From the NCBI GenBank assembly GCA_016165875.1, contig JABBOT010000017.1:1465330-1529329 (forward strand): a stretch of DNA of 64,000 nt, written 5' to 3'. Source of the stretch: Acanthopleura granulata. Lineage: Eukaryota > Mollusca > Polyplacophora > Chitonida > Chitonidae. The notes under the pieces are model-generated. The model saw only the letters and a program-made list of their open reading frames with translations. It had not been told where the DNA came from and ran no database searches. This document shows, piece after piece, positions 46,761 through 56,347 of this stretch (position 1 is the first letter of the stretch; every line of letters begins with the position of its first letter). Made by a program: the position numbers and the translations under genes.

Positions 46761-49700
46761 TACACAATGTTTCTTTTGGCCTACTTCGGTAAAACTATAT
46801 TTTCACCAAATCTTCCCAGATGCCTTTTGGCGTGTTGTACTTCTTGATGTGGACTTGGAATGGAAAAATTTTTCTCTCCAAGATATATTTTTTGTTGTAA
46901 ATATGTCCTTCATTTGGCTTCTGCGTGTTTTTTTTACTTTTACGCACAGCGTTTGGATAATTTTTTTTCATAAAGTTTCAATCAGCATTCGAACATGTAG
47001 ACTATGGCGGGATGACTTTAATTGACGGGGGACAAAAAAATACATTGTTCCGTTAATGCGAAATAATTGATCAGCCTGACATTAAAACGGAACAGAATTA
47101 CGACGTCTCGATTCTAACATCTCACATAGTCGTGTATAAATTATGAACCGCGATAAGAATGATTCCTTGCACAGGAAGAATTGTGAAAATAGGACATGCT
47201 TTAACTGATTCATACGTAGAAATTTATTAGTATGCTCCCAGGACTTTGTTAAAGAAATACATGGTTTAGCGGGTGAAGGAAGAACTGCAGAAATTTTGTA
47301 ATTCAATTGGACACCAGGTTGATTCTTGAGACGACCATCACCACCAATCCCACCGCTTTGTCTCGAACCACTGCTTTATCTGCAAATAAGTCGTCGAGAT
47401 CAGTTGTCAAGGCTGTTCAGTGGGTTTCATTTGACGTTAGGAAGTCACATTGAACTTCTTTGTTCCACGCTTAAGAAAGTTTGTTGGTTATTTGTTAGAA
47501 ACCGGTGGTTTATTCCTCGTGCATTGGTTTTCTGCCCCAGTGATTATGACCGCCGTTTAACATTCCCGGGAATTTCCATTAACGCGTGAATTATTTCAGT
47601 TTTAAGCTTCCGTATTGGTCTGTACACGTTTGTGCAAGGCAAGTGCTAGATCAAGAAAAATGAGAAAGTCCAGGGTTTCTCTCGTTACCGTCTAGGTGTT
47701 TAAGCAATAGGCGTTATAACAGATAAGATACAGTTCCCGCGCCCTGTAGGTCTGGTGGGAAGAAATCCAAATGACAGTTGGATTTGGTACTGGATCTGCT
47801 TCTTGTAGTTCGAACTCCCATTTAGACATTCTTTGCAAAGGATATACCCAACTGACAACATGACCATTATGGATGATAGTGCAAGCAAGTGATCAAGTGA
47901 TCGAAGAGAGGATTGCAGAGTACGAACCTGAGTATATTATCGATGAACCTCCTCCGGAAGACATTGAAAACCGCCTCCATTGGCCACTTCGAGCGCAACG
48001 ACCATTCATCGACATGGATGATCAGGTCCCTCGCCCGGTTCAACCTGGGGCTCACGAGTGGGTTGAGATTCTGAACGATGCCAAAAACAAGATTGAAGTT
48101 AATGGCTCCGCTGCGGTCTTCCCCGTGTGGCTGGTAGGAGCGGAGGACTCACTTGACATCGGCGACATTCAGATTGCTGATGGTATGCACGCCAGAGATG
48201 GCCGACTGGCATTGGACACTTCCATGTCGGACGCGAGAGCAGAACATATTTTTGTCGCGCTTCCTCGGGGTGGGGGGGTCCTACTCCGAATCAAGCTCTT
48301 GCGTGACAGGAACAGGGCGACTGGATTGTTGAAGACAAGTTTCACCCAGTTCAGGCAGAGAAGAAAAGGGGACAGGGTGTTATCGAGATCGCGAGGATAC
48401 CAAGCCAGGCACTCTAACTGGGATCGACAGCATGTTCTATCAAAACGCCTACACTGTCACCCGGTTGCATACAGCCTCTACCACGTCACAGACCCAGATC
48501 TTGCCAGACTGGCTCCTCTCCGAGATGGCGACCTCAATTGTGTGGTCCAGGGTGTCGTGCAGCACTTCGAAGGCACCCAGAGAGGTCAGGGGCTGGCAGC
48601 AGCCAGGCGCCAAAAAATACAAGAGTGGGAAGGAAGAGTCCATGAAACTGGAGCAACGGTAGATGACGCAGCTGAACTGGAAAGGATTCCCAGGAGGGCA
48701 ATCTTCCTGCGGGACGTTGCTAGTCAGGACCTCTACAACAACGACGAATACCAGGTCAGTAGGTGGAAACCAATAGAGTTCATCTGCCACAACGGTCACC
48801 CATGGTCCAAATATCTCCACTTCCTCCAAAGTAGAAGAGGGTGGCGTCTGGGATATGATCCGAGGAAATACTCAGGGCGAACCCCTAGCTGATTGGCTGC
48901 TGGGTGGCCAAGACTGGCAACCCGGTGTCCACCACCTCATGCTACAGGACCGCCGCACCTACAGAACATAGGGGGCCCACCAGAGGCTCTAAGCAATCTA
49001 CGTCGAACTGCGTGACCCCGAACTGGCCGAGAGAGCTTTCAGTGAGAAACACGCGGCCAGCATCATGGCCAAGGAAAAGAATAGCTGGAATCTAACCCCA
49101 AACGGTCTCCTTGACGTCATTCAGAAGGCCTGCGTGGAGCACGGCCACGTTGGAACTCGATGGACTACGACACCAGAAACATCGTCACTATCCACATGAA
49201 GGCCTGATACCTGGCCTTGTTCCGGGGAGAAGGTAAAGCCAAACCCTATTTCGAACGTTTCGGACACCCACCCCTCCGCATGCCCCATGTAGCCATCACC
49301 GATCCTCTTCTCAAAGACAGTGGCACTGGCTTTGCCGAGGTCCAGGAATGGGAGTTCACAAACTGCCATCCCGTGATCTCTGCTTGGTTTTGGAAGCATT
49401 TCGCAGAGAATGGATACTCCAACCCCGCTTTTTGCCTTCTTGAAAGAGTATGGCCTCCTGAAGTCCCTCGGTGTCCGCGAAGCCATTATGGCCATCAAGG
49501 CATAGACTGGCGTCTGGCTGCCCGACAGTGGAGACCAAGCCTGCTCAGTGATCGGCAAATTCACGCAGGGCAGCAAGGCAGACTGGAAACGACTGACCAG
49601 AAGGCTATTGACAGACCAGGGTGAACTTGACTTCCCTGTGCGGGATACCCGCCAAAGTCGCACCCTGGATGGAGCACCCAAGAGGAGCCCCCTGGATCAT

Positions 49701-50130
49701 ATTTACTCCTACTACGACGGCTCACAACCCCGGTATGCCCACCTCAGAGCCTCCATGCTGGCCTATGCCCACAGTGGCCTCGTCTCCAAGCTTTCGCGAT
49801 TCACGCCTAAGGAGACTGTACGGATCGCTACTGACAAAATCTACATCCAGAAAGCAGCACTGTACATACTGGAGGGCACTGAAGCATATGTGACCGGAAG
49901 TGTAACTGTGGGGAAGACATGTGCATTTGCTGTTTCCCGGAAGGAGAGTTTCTATCCCTGCAGCTGCAGCCCAGTGGAGTGACAAGGGCGAGGAGTTGTA
50001 TATGTCCCAAGAACATGCAGCCTATTTCTCCAAACCAGAGTATCCCCTTTCGGATAAGAATCTCTCCCTGAGCAATGTGCGACAATATGATGACCCACTT
50101 ACCCGACACCAGCGGACGTACCTGACCGGT

Positions 50131-50144
50131 GGGGGGGGGGGGGG
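50131..50144. repeat. 14-G run at the helicase Walker A codons
   Basis: Uninterrupted G run. The reading frame differs before and after it, so the length change falls inside the nucleotide-binding loop. Confidence 0.9.
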
Positions 50145-51042
50145 ACGGCAAAGCGATGAGAACAATGGAGGTCTTCCGCGGTAAAGACCCCCGCGTCTTC
50201 ACACCGACTCAACGGTTGGCCAAAGAGATGCTTGCCAGTGGGTTCAAGGCCCGGACGTACGACAGTGTCATTGGCTGGAGTGGTCAGACTGAGTGGTCCC
50301 CGGAAAGAATGGGCCAGAAGTTCATCCCCCGCGTGATCATCTGGGACGAGATGTACACCGTGCAACGTCCCATCCGGCAGGCCTTCCTCGGTTGGCCTGA
50401 ACAAAGGTGTGTCCAGGGTCAACTACCGCCAATTGCTGGTGAGATGCCCCGCCACTGGCTGCGACAATCTGTAAACTGCCAAGAAGAGGTTGAAACAAAC
50501 CACAGGACAAAAGATCCAGTCCTTAGAGGACTGAGAAAGGTTATCCGCCTGCAGCCAGACATGAACGAGTGACAAGAAATGCAGAAGGCTCCCCTCAGTT
50601 GTCTTCGATTGGGGAGGGTCCTTGAAGCCTGGAAGCCGCTTGACCTCATCTTGACCTCGAGACAGAAAGGCCGCGGCCAAGGACAACAGCCGCTAGTTCA
50701 GCGCCACAGGTACGAATTTCCCAACACCTCAGTACCCATCTTTATACCGCTCCAAGGACAGCCAGTAGCAAAACATACACATCCTCATCCCAGGCACCGA
50801 CCGCAGAGAAGCGCTGCTACACAACGACGTCGGCGATGTCAGCATGGAGGCAGCAGAAGCGATCATCCGGACTGATGACTAGCGCATCGGCTATGCCCTC
50901 ACAGTTCACTTGAGCCAGGGTCTCACCATCAAAGACTCCCAATAAATTTAGATCATCGATGATTACCTCGAGTGGTCAAACCTTGCCTACCTTGCCGAAT
51001 CAAGAATGGTTTATTTTAGCCAGCTGGCACGGGTAGTCCTCT

Positions 51043-51055
51043 CCCCCCCCCCCCC
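51043..51055. repeat. 13-C run in helicase C-terminal region
   Basis: Uninterrupted C run between the last helicase motif and the basic stretch before the HNH part. Confidence 0.9.
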
Positions 51056-51305
51056 GCAGGAGGGTTCCGAAGTCAGACCTCCAACAGAGCAGCAGCTTAG
51101 AAAAAACCTTCCAGAGGAAGTTGGTGGCCTACAAGCGCCAGGACAAAACCAAAGGGCTCAGGTTCAACCTGAAGGTCGATCACATCCTCCATTTCAAGGA
51201 GCACCAAAATACCTGCTGTTCTTCCAGCCATGATCCTATGGCCTTACCAACCAAACGACACCCAGCAGTTCAGTGTGGACCGGTTGGACAACTCCAGGGA
51301 GTCAT

Positions 51306-51900
51306 TGATCAGGGTTCGTATAACGGCAGGTAATCTTTCAACCCACTATGTCGATCTCACCACTTTAGGAAGACGCATCTTCTGAGAATACTGGTCGCCG
51401 AACAACAGCTAGGGTCCTACTGAGTCACCGCACCCATGAACTCTCGAATGGGTGCAGCCTGAAAAAGTTTGGGCAATTTTAAACCACCACTGCGGCTGTA
51501 GAGTGCGCGATAAAGCGCTGGCCTCTTCAGTAGAATCTTTCGAGGTCTTTGTAGCGGCTGGCAACATAAACAACTGTCAATGCGTCTTTAAATGTTCTGC
51601 ATCCTACGCGGTTGTGTGGTAGAAAGAAGATGTCACCTTGATGATTTCCATTAGTGGTAGACTCATCAAACTTTGGGCTCGGTATGTGTTGATCGGGTGG
51701 TAGATAAATCTGCCATATTGCCTGTTTTTTTCAACCAATCACGAGCTGTGCGTTCAGAAACACTGGCAGCCAAGGCAAGCTTCGGTATGGCTGCAACTCT
51801 TTTCCAATACCCCCTTGGGCTGTAGTTTACCGCCGAAAGTTTGCTATTCATCCACAAGATATTCCAGCAGCCTGATAAGTCTCCCACAGGCGGAAGCTAC
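51306..51900 (-). pseudogene. retroviral-type (rve) integrase, truncated
   Basis: Minus strand. The N-terminal part (51,860-51,720) reads YSPRGYWKRVAAIPKLA..VSERTARDWL, a helix-turn-helix-like segment. After a frame change it continues IWQIYLPPDQHIPSPKF, then HQGDIFFLPHNR and ALTVVYVASRYK, where the integrase core's first strand would carry the catalytic Asp. The segment AAPIREFMGAVTQ lies where the second catalytic Asp is expected, and no Asp is present. The reading ends near 51,306 against the HNH end of the polymerase gene, without the third catalytic residue region being recognisable. The enzyme would have inserted the element into host DNA; this copy is dead. Confidence 0.65.
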
Positions 51901-52083
51901 AGGATCAGGCAGCTGCGCGGTCGTCGCTCGGAGGTTGGTCGGGCCCTCCAGCACTATTGCTCTTCGGGCAAACCCATCATGTGATATATCCAAGCCGTGG
52001 TGTGGAAAAGTAACTCACTACTCATGTCGTTTCTGCCGTTAAGGCAAGGTGCTCTTATTAGAGTCTAGCACAGTCTTTTCAGA

Positions 52084-52502
52084 TTACTCAGCGAGTTTAT
52101 AGGCTACCAGCCCTGCTACACCCCTCCTAAGGATGATTAAGGCGATCTCGAGTTCTTTTCGGCCCTCCGATGGTGTATAGAAATCGTTTAGGACAGGTTC
52201 CGAACCTGTGTGACTTAAAGTTTTCCCCATAACCTGAGAGTACTCGCGAGTGGCAGGGTCGACATCGCAAAATGGGCGCTCTCCGTGCCTCTGTCGACGA
52301 AATTCCTCATTAATCCAGTCCAGACCCTCTGGTTTTTTTACTTTTTTGGAGGCCACGCCGCATCCTCCGCCTGGAGCTGTTCTATAGCTTTATCGTGATG
52401 TTTGCCCTCCGAGATTTGAAGAGTTGAGAAGAAGGAGATGCTACGTGACAAGGCAAGGGTATATACCAGGGCGCCCCCAAGCATCATCACAGTCGAGGCC
52501 AT
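52084..52502 (-). pseudogene. small two-membrane-segment protein, one frameshift
   Basis: Starts at ATG 52,502, overlapping the previous gene's stop as TAATG. An N-terminal hydrophobic segment (MMLGGALVYTLAL) is followed by a charged helix (KHHDKAIEQLQAEDAAW). The frame changes near 52,340 into LDWINEEFRRQRHGE and a segment containing CDVDPATREYSQVMG. The C-terminus (ALIILRRGVAGLVAYKLAE, ending at 52,084) is a second hydrophobic stretch. The total is about 139 codons. Family function is unknown to me; position and topology suggest a virion-membrane or assembly role, which is inference only. Confidence 0.6.
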
Positions 52503-52734
52503 TACTTCATAATATCTCCAGGAATAATTCCTTGTTTAATAAGCATGTCCTTCGTGGCCACAGCGAAAACGACTTCGGCGATAAACAGGTCCACATCACG
52601 GGAGGTGAAATCAACTTTTGGTGTGACATACCTAGTAACCATTTTGCCTAGGCGCCGTAGCCAATGTCCAGACCAGAGAACACAATACTGTGATACATCG
52701 CGTGGACAAGCATCTTTCCATCAGGAGTACGCAT
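52502..52734 (-). pseudogene. small protein, about 77 codons, one frameshift
   Basis: ATG at 52,734 (MRTPDGKMLVHAMYHSIV). After a frame change near 52,655 the reading continues MVTRYVTPKVDF..DVDLFIAEVVFAVATKDM and ends with TAA at 52,504-52,502, sharing its last A with the next gene's ATG. No function recognised. The overlap shows the two genes were a compact viral-style unit. Confidence 0.5.
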
Positions 52735-52776
52735 GTTTGACGCTCACTCAATATGGAATGGGATTTGATATGTATT

Positions 52777-53723
52777 TCATTGGTTGACAACATTTTGCAA
52801 ACCCTGTAGCTCTAGAGGTGTTGTTTCAAGTGTCTTTGGTGACACGTGGTGCCGGTGCCACCAAATAACCCATGGCAGCCCAAGAGCCCCAGCAATACAA
52901 AGGGTCTTGGATGTATGTGGATTAGGTGCCCGCACCTTCTGAATGTATTTTTGGTCCTCACGTCTCTCGTCATTATCCAATAAGTTCTCTCTGAGTTCGA
53001 CCAACGATTTCGCCTCTCTGAGTTCGTCCAACAATTTTTCCTGCTTTTTCTGGCCGTGGCAAGCCCTCCAGGTACCTTTCTGGGGTTCTTTTGACTTTCC
53101 TCAGCCGAAGGCGTCTCATTCGGTGGAGTCTCTGTCATCGGTGCTACTATCGGGCTGTCTGCCTTCATCATCATCTTCCGTTCTTGGGCCTACATGTCCA
53201 AATTGAAAATGCTTTATAGTAGTCAAAGCTGTTATAAGGGGAGCTAAATACATGACGAACCGGTGTTACAGGTCGCATGTGGTAGCGATAAGCCCTTGTT
53301 GAACAAATGGATCAGATTCCAGATCGTCATTTAGTTTTTGCAGATTTTCTGGAGGAATTTGTGGGAACAATCCCGCCAACCCCGAGTATATGGATAGCGC
53401 GGTACGACCGAGAGTATTCTTAACAGCCGCACCAAGATGCATCTGATAACGGTTATAGAGTCTTTCAATTGCTTTGTTGTCCATACTCTCTATTTTCTCG
53501 GGAGTAAAGGCCTTTCCTATGCACTGTCTGCACCGCCAACCAGCAGGAAGGGCGCTAGCCTCTCTCGTTTTTGCAGACATGGGGCACGATCCGTGTCTTC
53601 TGTTCCCAGTCCTTGGGATGAGGAACTCCTGCCTCCTCCTTCAGGCTCTGGGGTTTGCTCATCATCACTATGCAGCAACTCGTCGATAATTTCATCGCAA
53701 TTCACGGTAGTACAGTATCCCAT
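52777..53723 (-). pseudogene. CxxC / coiled-coil / C-terminally anchored protein
   Basis: ATG at 53,723. The acidic N-terminus (IIDELLHSDDEQ) and a Ser-rich linker are followed by a frame change near 53,585. A compact domain comes next, with GWRCRQCIGK (CxxC), ESMDNKAIERLYNRYQMHLG and SIYSGLAGLFPQIPP. Stops at 53,268, 53,118 and 53,103 interrupt the same frame, which continues through a charged heptad-like stretch (LLDELREAKSLVELRENLLD). A single hydrophobic C-terminal segment (LCIAGALGLPWVIWWH) follows, before TGA at 52,777. Suggests a tail-anchored structural or assembly protein; the family is unnamed to my knowledge. Confidence 0.6.
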
Positions 53724-53823
53724 TGTTAGTCATCGTCGAAGTTTAATAGACCCTTAGAAGATTAATAGAGAATTTAAGTTGACATTTGATTATCAATGCT
53801 TAACATCTGATTATCAGTGCTTA

Positions 53824-54380
53824 TCAAAGCACCATGTACTCATTCGGCTGATCAGTTTTCAAAATAGGCTTAGAATCTTTCGTTCTTTTCAGGCTGGGAT
53901 CATATCATTTTCTCGAAGGCATTCTTCAAACAAGTCCCAATGTTTGTAGTGGAAGAGGGCGACCCACTTCGTCTGTTTGCGTAGATCCTTCAGGACGGAG
54001 CTATACTTTTGGGTCAGCACCCAGACGCTCTGGTGCGCGTGTCGGCCTAAGAAGACCGGTTCATAGAGCATGTGTTTCTTTTTATTCAGCGTCTTTGTGA
54101 CCGAGCAGTCGTCAATGATGTACAGGGTTGCCTTGCCTGGGAACAGTGAGTAAAGCGGTATAAGGTAGTCATGCAGCCTCTCATCCGGATTGAGAACGTA
54201 GGCACTGGGATCGCCCCACATCCAGGGGCGGGTTTGGTAGGCTTGAGTGTGCTTCACAGTGGGACACATAATGTTGACTTCCTCTAGCACACCGCGGCTG
54301 CCCCCCCCCCATGACACTGTTTTCCCATGCCCAGTCTGTCGGCAAATGATACCCGAATGGGGTCCTTTGGGAGAATGTTG
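53824..54380 (-). pseudogene. A32/FtsK-HerA-like DNA-packaging ATPase, broken
   Basis: P-loop ATPase that would pump viral DNA into capsids. Walker A reads GHGKT (54,332-54,318). The main frame continues through a 10-C run (54,301-54,310), VNIMCPTVKHTQAYQ and WGDP, to Walker B (LYIIDDC, near 54,106-54,123). SVWVLTQKYSSVLKDLRKQ then corresponds to the sensor region of A32-type ATPases, followed by ALFHYKHWDLFEECLREND. A stop at 53,891 is bypassed in another frame, which reads ILKTDQPNEYMVL to TGA at 53,826. The residue before the Walker A loop is Arg rather than the usual Gly. The reading follows directly on the capsid-like gene's stop (54,383-54,381). Confidence 0.75.
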
Positions 54381-55592
54381 TCAGTAGAATGCGCTGACAA
54401 ACCTGATATATTCAACATTAAGCTGGGCAAGATAGATCTCTAGATAAATGAGGACGTCTAAAGCATTCTGTGCCTTTTTCGTGATCGGGAGGGTCACCCC
54501 TTCACTGGCGTTTCCTATATACGCCTGCTACTGCCATGGAACTGGTCATCATCACGTGTCCTCAAGCCCAAACGAACTGCCTCATGGTGACGTCTGCTAG
54601 GTCCACGCCCGTTGCAACGACACGCGTCATTGGATGCCTCTTCCTCCCGGCTGCGAAGAACTTTCTTGCCTCATCGCAATGCTGGTAGGCGCGCATGCCC
54701 TGACTGTATACCTGATTAGGAACCCCCTCGATCGTTTCCTCTACTTTTGAGATCCTCGGATTGTAGAAGGTTCCAGAGTCCCTATTGAAATGCTCGGCGG
54801 CGACGTCTTTGAAGAGCATCAAGATACCCTTCACAGACCGCGCAGGCGTGTTAATGTTGAAGTTCCACCTTGTCTCTGTGGATTCTTCGGTTTGAGAGGC
54901 GGCCGTGGCACTGGTTGCGGATTAAACGAGTCATCTCTGGATTGGTGACCGTATCATACACCAGACTTATGTTATTGATTGCGTGGGTACTTTTTCCTGC
55001 TTCTGCGCCTGTGGCTAGAATCACTGAATGTTAGTTCGTACTTGAGTCGGCTTTCGAAGGCTTTATGGTAGAACGGCATGTGTCTAGAGAGCAGTTCAAA
55101 ATCTACTGGTATGTAGAACCGGTTGCCAAAGGCTTGGGCTCTTGCCACGTCTGATGTGTCCCTAGTGGCAAATTTTGCACCGACGCGCTTCTTTGTTCCG
55201 TTTCTATTCTCGTATGTATCAACACCTTGGTATTGCGCGTTGGCTTTGTCTTGTGTAGTCTTGCAGAGGTCCGTGCAACAATGGAAGACGTCGGAATCAT
55301 CTATGAACATGATCTGATTCCCACTGATCTTGATTATGGTTTTCTTCACAATTATTTTGGACTAATGTCCTGTTTTCATCGGGAGAGTTTAGCGTCATGG
55401 TGAAGGCCGAGCGGTCGATCCCCGGAACGATAACATCACCATAACCCAGATTGGGGAATAGAATCAAAAGTTGCTGGTTCTAGTCTATCCTACTAGGGTC
55501 ATTCTGATGACCATGGAATTCCACACGCCTTTGGCCCCCAACTATTCACGGAGCTTAAGGTGCGGATTGAGCTTGCGTTCGTAATGGCTCAT
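54381..55592 (-). pseudogene. candidate major capsid protein, broken
   Basis: ATG at 55,592. The frame pieces are: a start with MSHYERKLNPHLK; FPNLGYGDVIVPGIDRSAF; TIIKISGNQIMFIDDSDVFHCC and FGNRFYIPVDFELLSRHMPFY (55,349-54,972); INNISLVYDTVTNPEM; then SVKGILMLFKDVA..FYNPRISKVEETIEGVPNQ..QGMRAY (54,834-54,562) and a last piece ending FVSAFY-stop at 54,381. The total is about 400 codons. Beta-rich composition, the NPRI-V-TIEGVPNQ-type segment and direct adjacency to the packaging ATPase suggest a double-jelly-roll-type capsid protein, but I assign this by context and family resemblance rather than a diagnostic motif. At least four frame changes and several stops. Confidence 0.55.
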
Positions 55593-55640
55593 GCTTACTA
55601 AAGTACGACTATATTATATCTTCAAAATAATATCTAAACG
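55593..55640. promoter_or_regulatory. AT-rich divergent promoter region
   Basis: 48 bp between the divergent starts of the capsid-like gene (-) and the hydrophobic-tail protein (+). It is strikingly AT-rich (contains TATATTATATC) within an otherwise GC-rich block, consistent with a bidirectional viral promoter. Confidence 0.45.
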
Positions 55641-56347
55641 ATGGCAGACTTTGGTTTTGACCTTCCAGATGATCTTGACATTGATGATCGAGATGATGAG
55701 GGGACATAAGACACCTCTTACCCATCGAGAATGGAGCTCTTACATCACAGCCAAAACGAGGGAAACACACAATCACTTGCGCGAGAGTTCACACGGGCAG
55801 CCGTAGATGCCTGGTAAGATGCCGTGGAGAAACATGACCGGGTGGCCCTCTCTGTGGGGAGACATTATTCTGATTTCCAGCTGGTCGATAATCAACTATC
55901 CGTGGTGGCTTATCACAGTTTTGACACTATCGACAAAAGTACAGGCGCCCCTGTCAGGGGGAGGGGGTGTCATCCTGGAAGCGGGTCAAGTTGTCATCAA
56001 AAACTGTGGCAGTTCTTCAGAAAGTTAACTTAGTTGGAGCCGAGGCTCCAGTACAGAATGTGGAAATACAAGACTTACAGCACCAACCGCTCAGACCCCA
56101 CCAACCCCGCCAACGGGTGGCGTTAAGTGGATAGTGGGTAAAAAAGCAACTGCGGACCCCGTGCAGTCTTCCAGCTAAGCTCGCCGGTGAAGCCTCAGCG
56201 GCTGTCCTAGGTATCATAGAGATCATCGTCTCTTGGCTCCTCAGCACATTAGGCAAGGCCGTGAACTGGATTGCCGAAAATACTTGCCCTAGGGTTGTCG
56301 CCACAGGCGGAATCATTTACGCGGCCGTTCTTTCACATTTACCCTAA
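55641..56347 (+). pseudogene. viral protein with hydrophobic C-terminal segments, broken
   Basis: ATG at 55,641 (MADFGFDLPDDLDIDDRDDE, acidic). A stop at about 55,707 and later frame changes lead to SVGRHYSDFQLVDNQLSVVAY (from 55,824). After about 55,990 the reading is VNLVGAEAPVQNVEIQDL, and then WVKKQL, LAGEASAAVLGIIEIIVSWLLSTL and NWIAENT, with RVVATGGIIYAAVL before TAA at 56,347. The C-terminus has one long and one short hydrophobic stretch, suggesting membrane insertion. From memory related proteins have a long coiled-coil middle that is absent here, so an internal deletion is likely. Ends overlapping the opposing gene by 35 bp. Confidence 0.55.

Larger units (their letters stand above)
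43980..47600. other. no supported gene
   Basis: Contains a foldback-family arm at 45,446-45,535 and a SINE-A end at 46,700. No frame with domain support. A hydrophobic minus frame at 46,408-46,614 looks fortuitous. Confidence 0.4.
47873..51305 (+). pseudogene. DNA polymerase B-like / SF1 helicase / HNH fusion, broken
   Basis: Replicative protein of the viral block. The first frame (339 codons from ATG 47,873) holds an N-terminal region with FICHNGHPWSK. The polymerase part spans about 48,900-49,900. Its motif A area reads TIHMKA-stop, so the usual Asp is lost, and the motif C area reads ATDKIYIQ (Asp codon 49,834). An SF1 helicase follows: Walker A GGGGDGKA at a G run, Walker B VIIWDE near 50,330, QLPPIAGE, and YALTVHLSQGLT near 50,892. 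An HNH-type end follows with VDHIL and SVDRLDN (to about 51,290). Stops lie at 48,969, 48,987, 49,205, 49,503, 50,570, 50,880, 50,943 and 50,949. Frame changes occur near 48,885, 49,150, 49,425, 49,930, 50,140, 50,740, 51,110 and 51,220. Confidence 0.75.

Noticed and set aside
48449..48829. 126-codon minus-strand open frame
   Set aside because: Lies inside the uninterrupted 339-codon plus frame of the polymerase N-terminal region.
49121..49681. 186-codon minus-strand open frame
   Set aside because: Antisense shadow of the polymerase reading, which shows family motifs on the plus strand.
56017..56316. 99-codon minus-strand frame
   Set aside because: Antisense of the hydrophobic C-terminal segments of the plus-strand viral gene.
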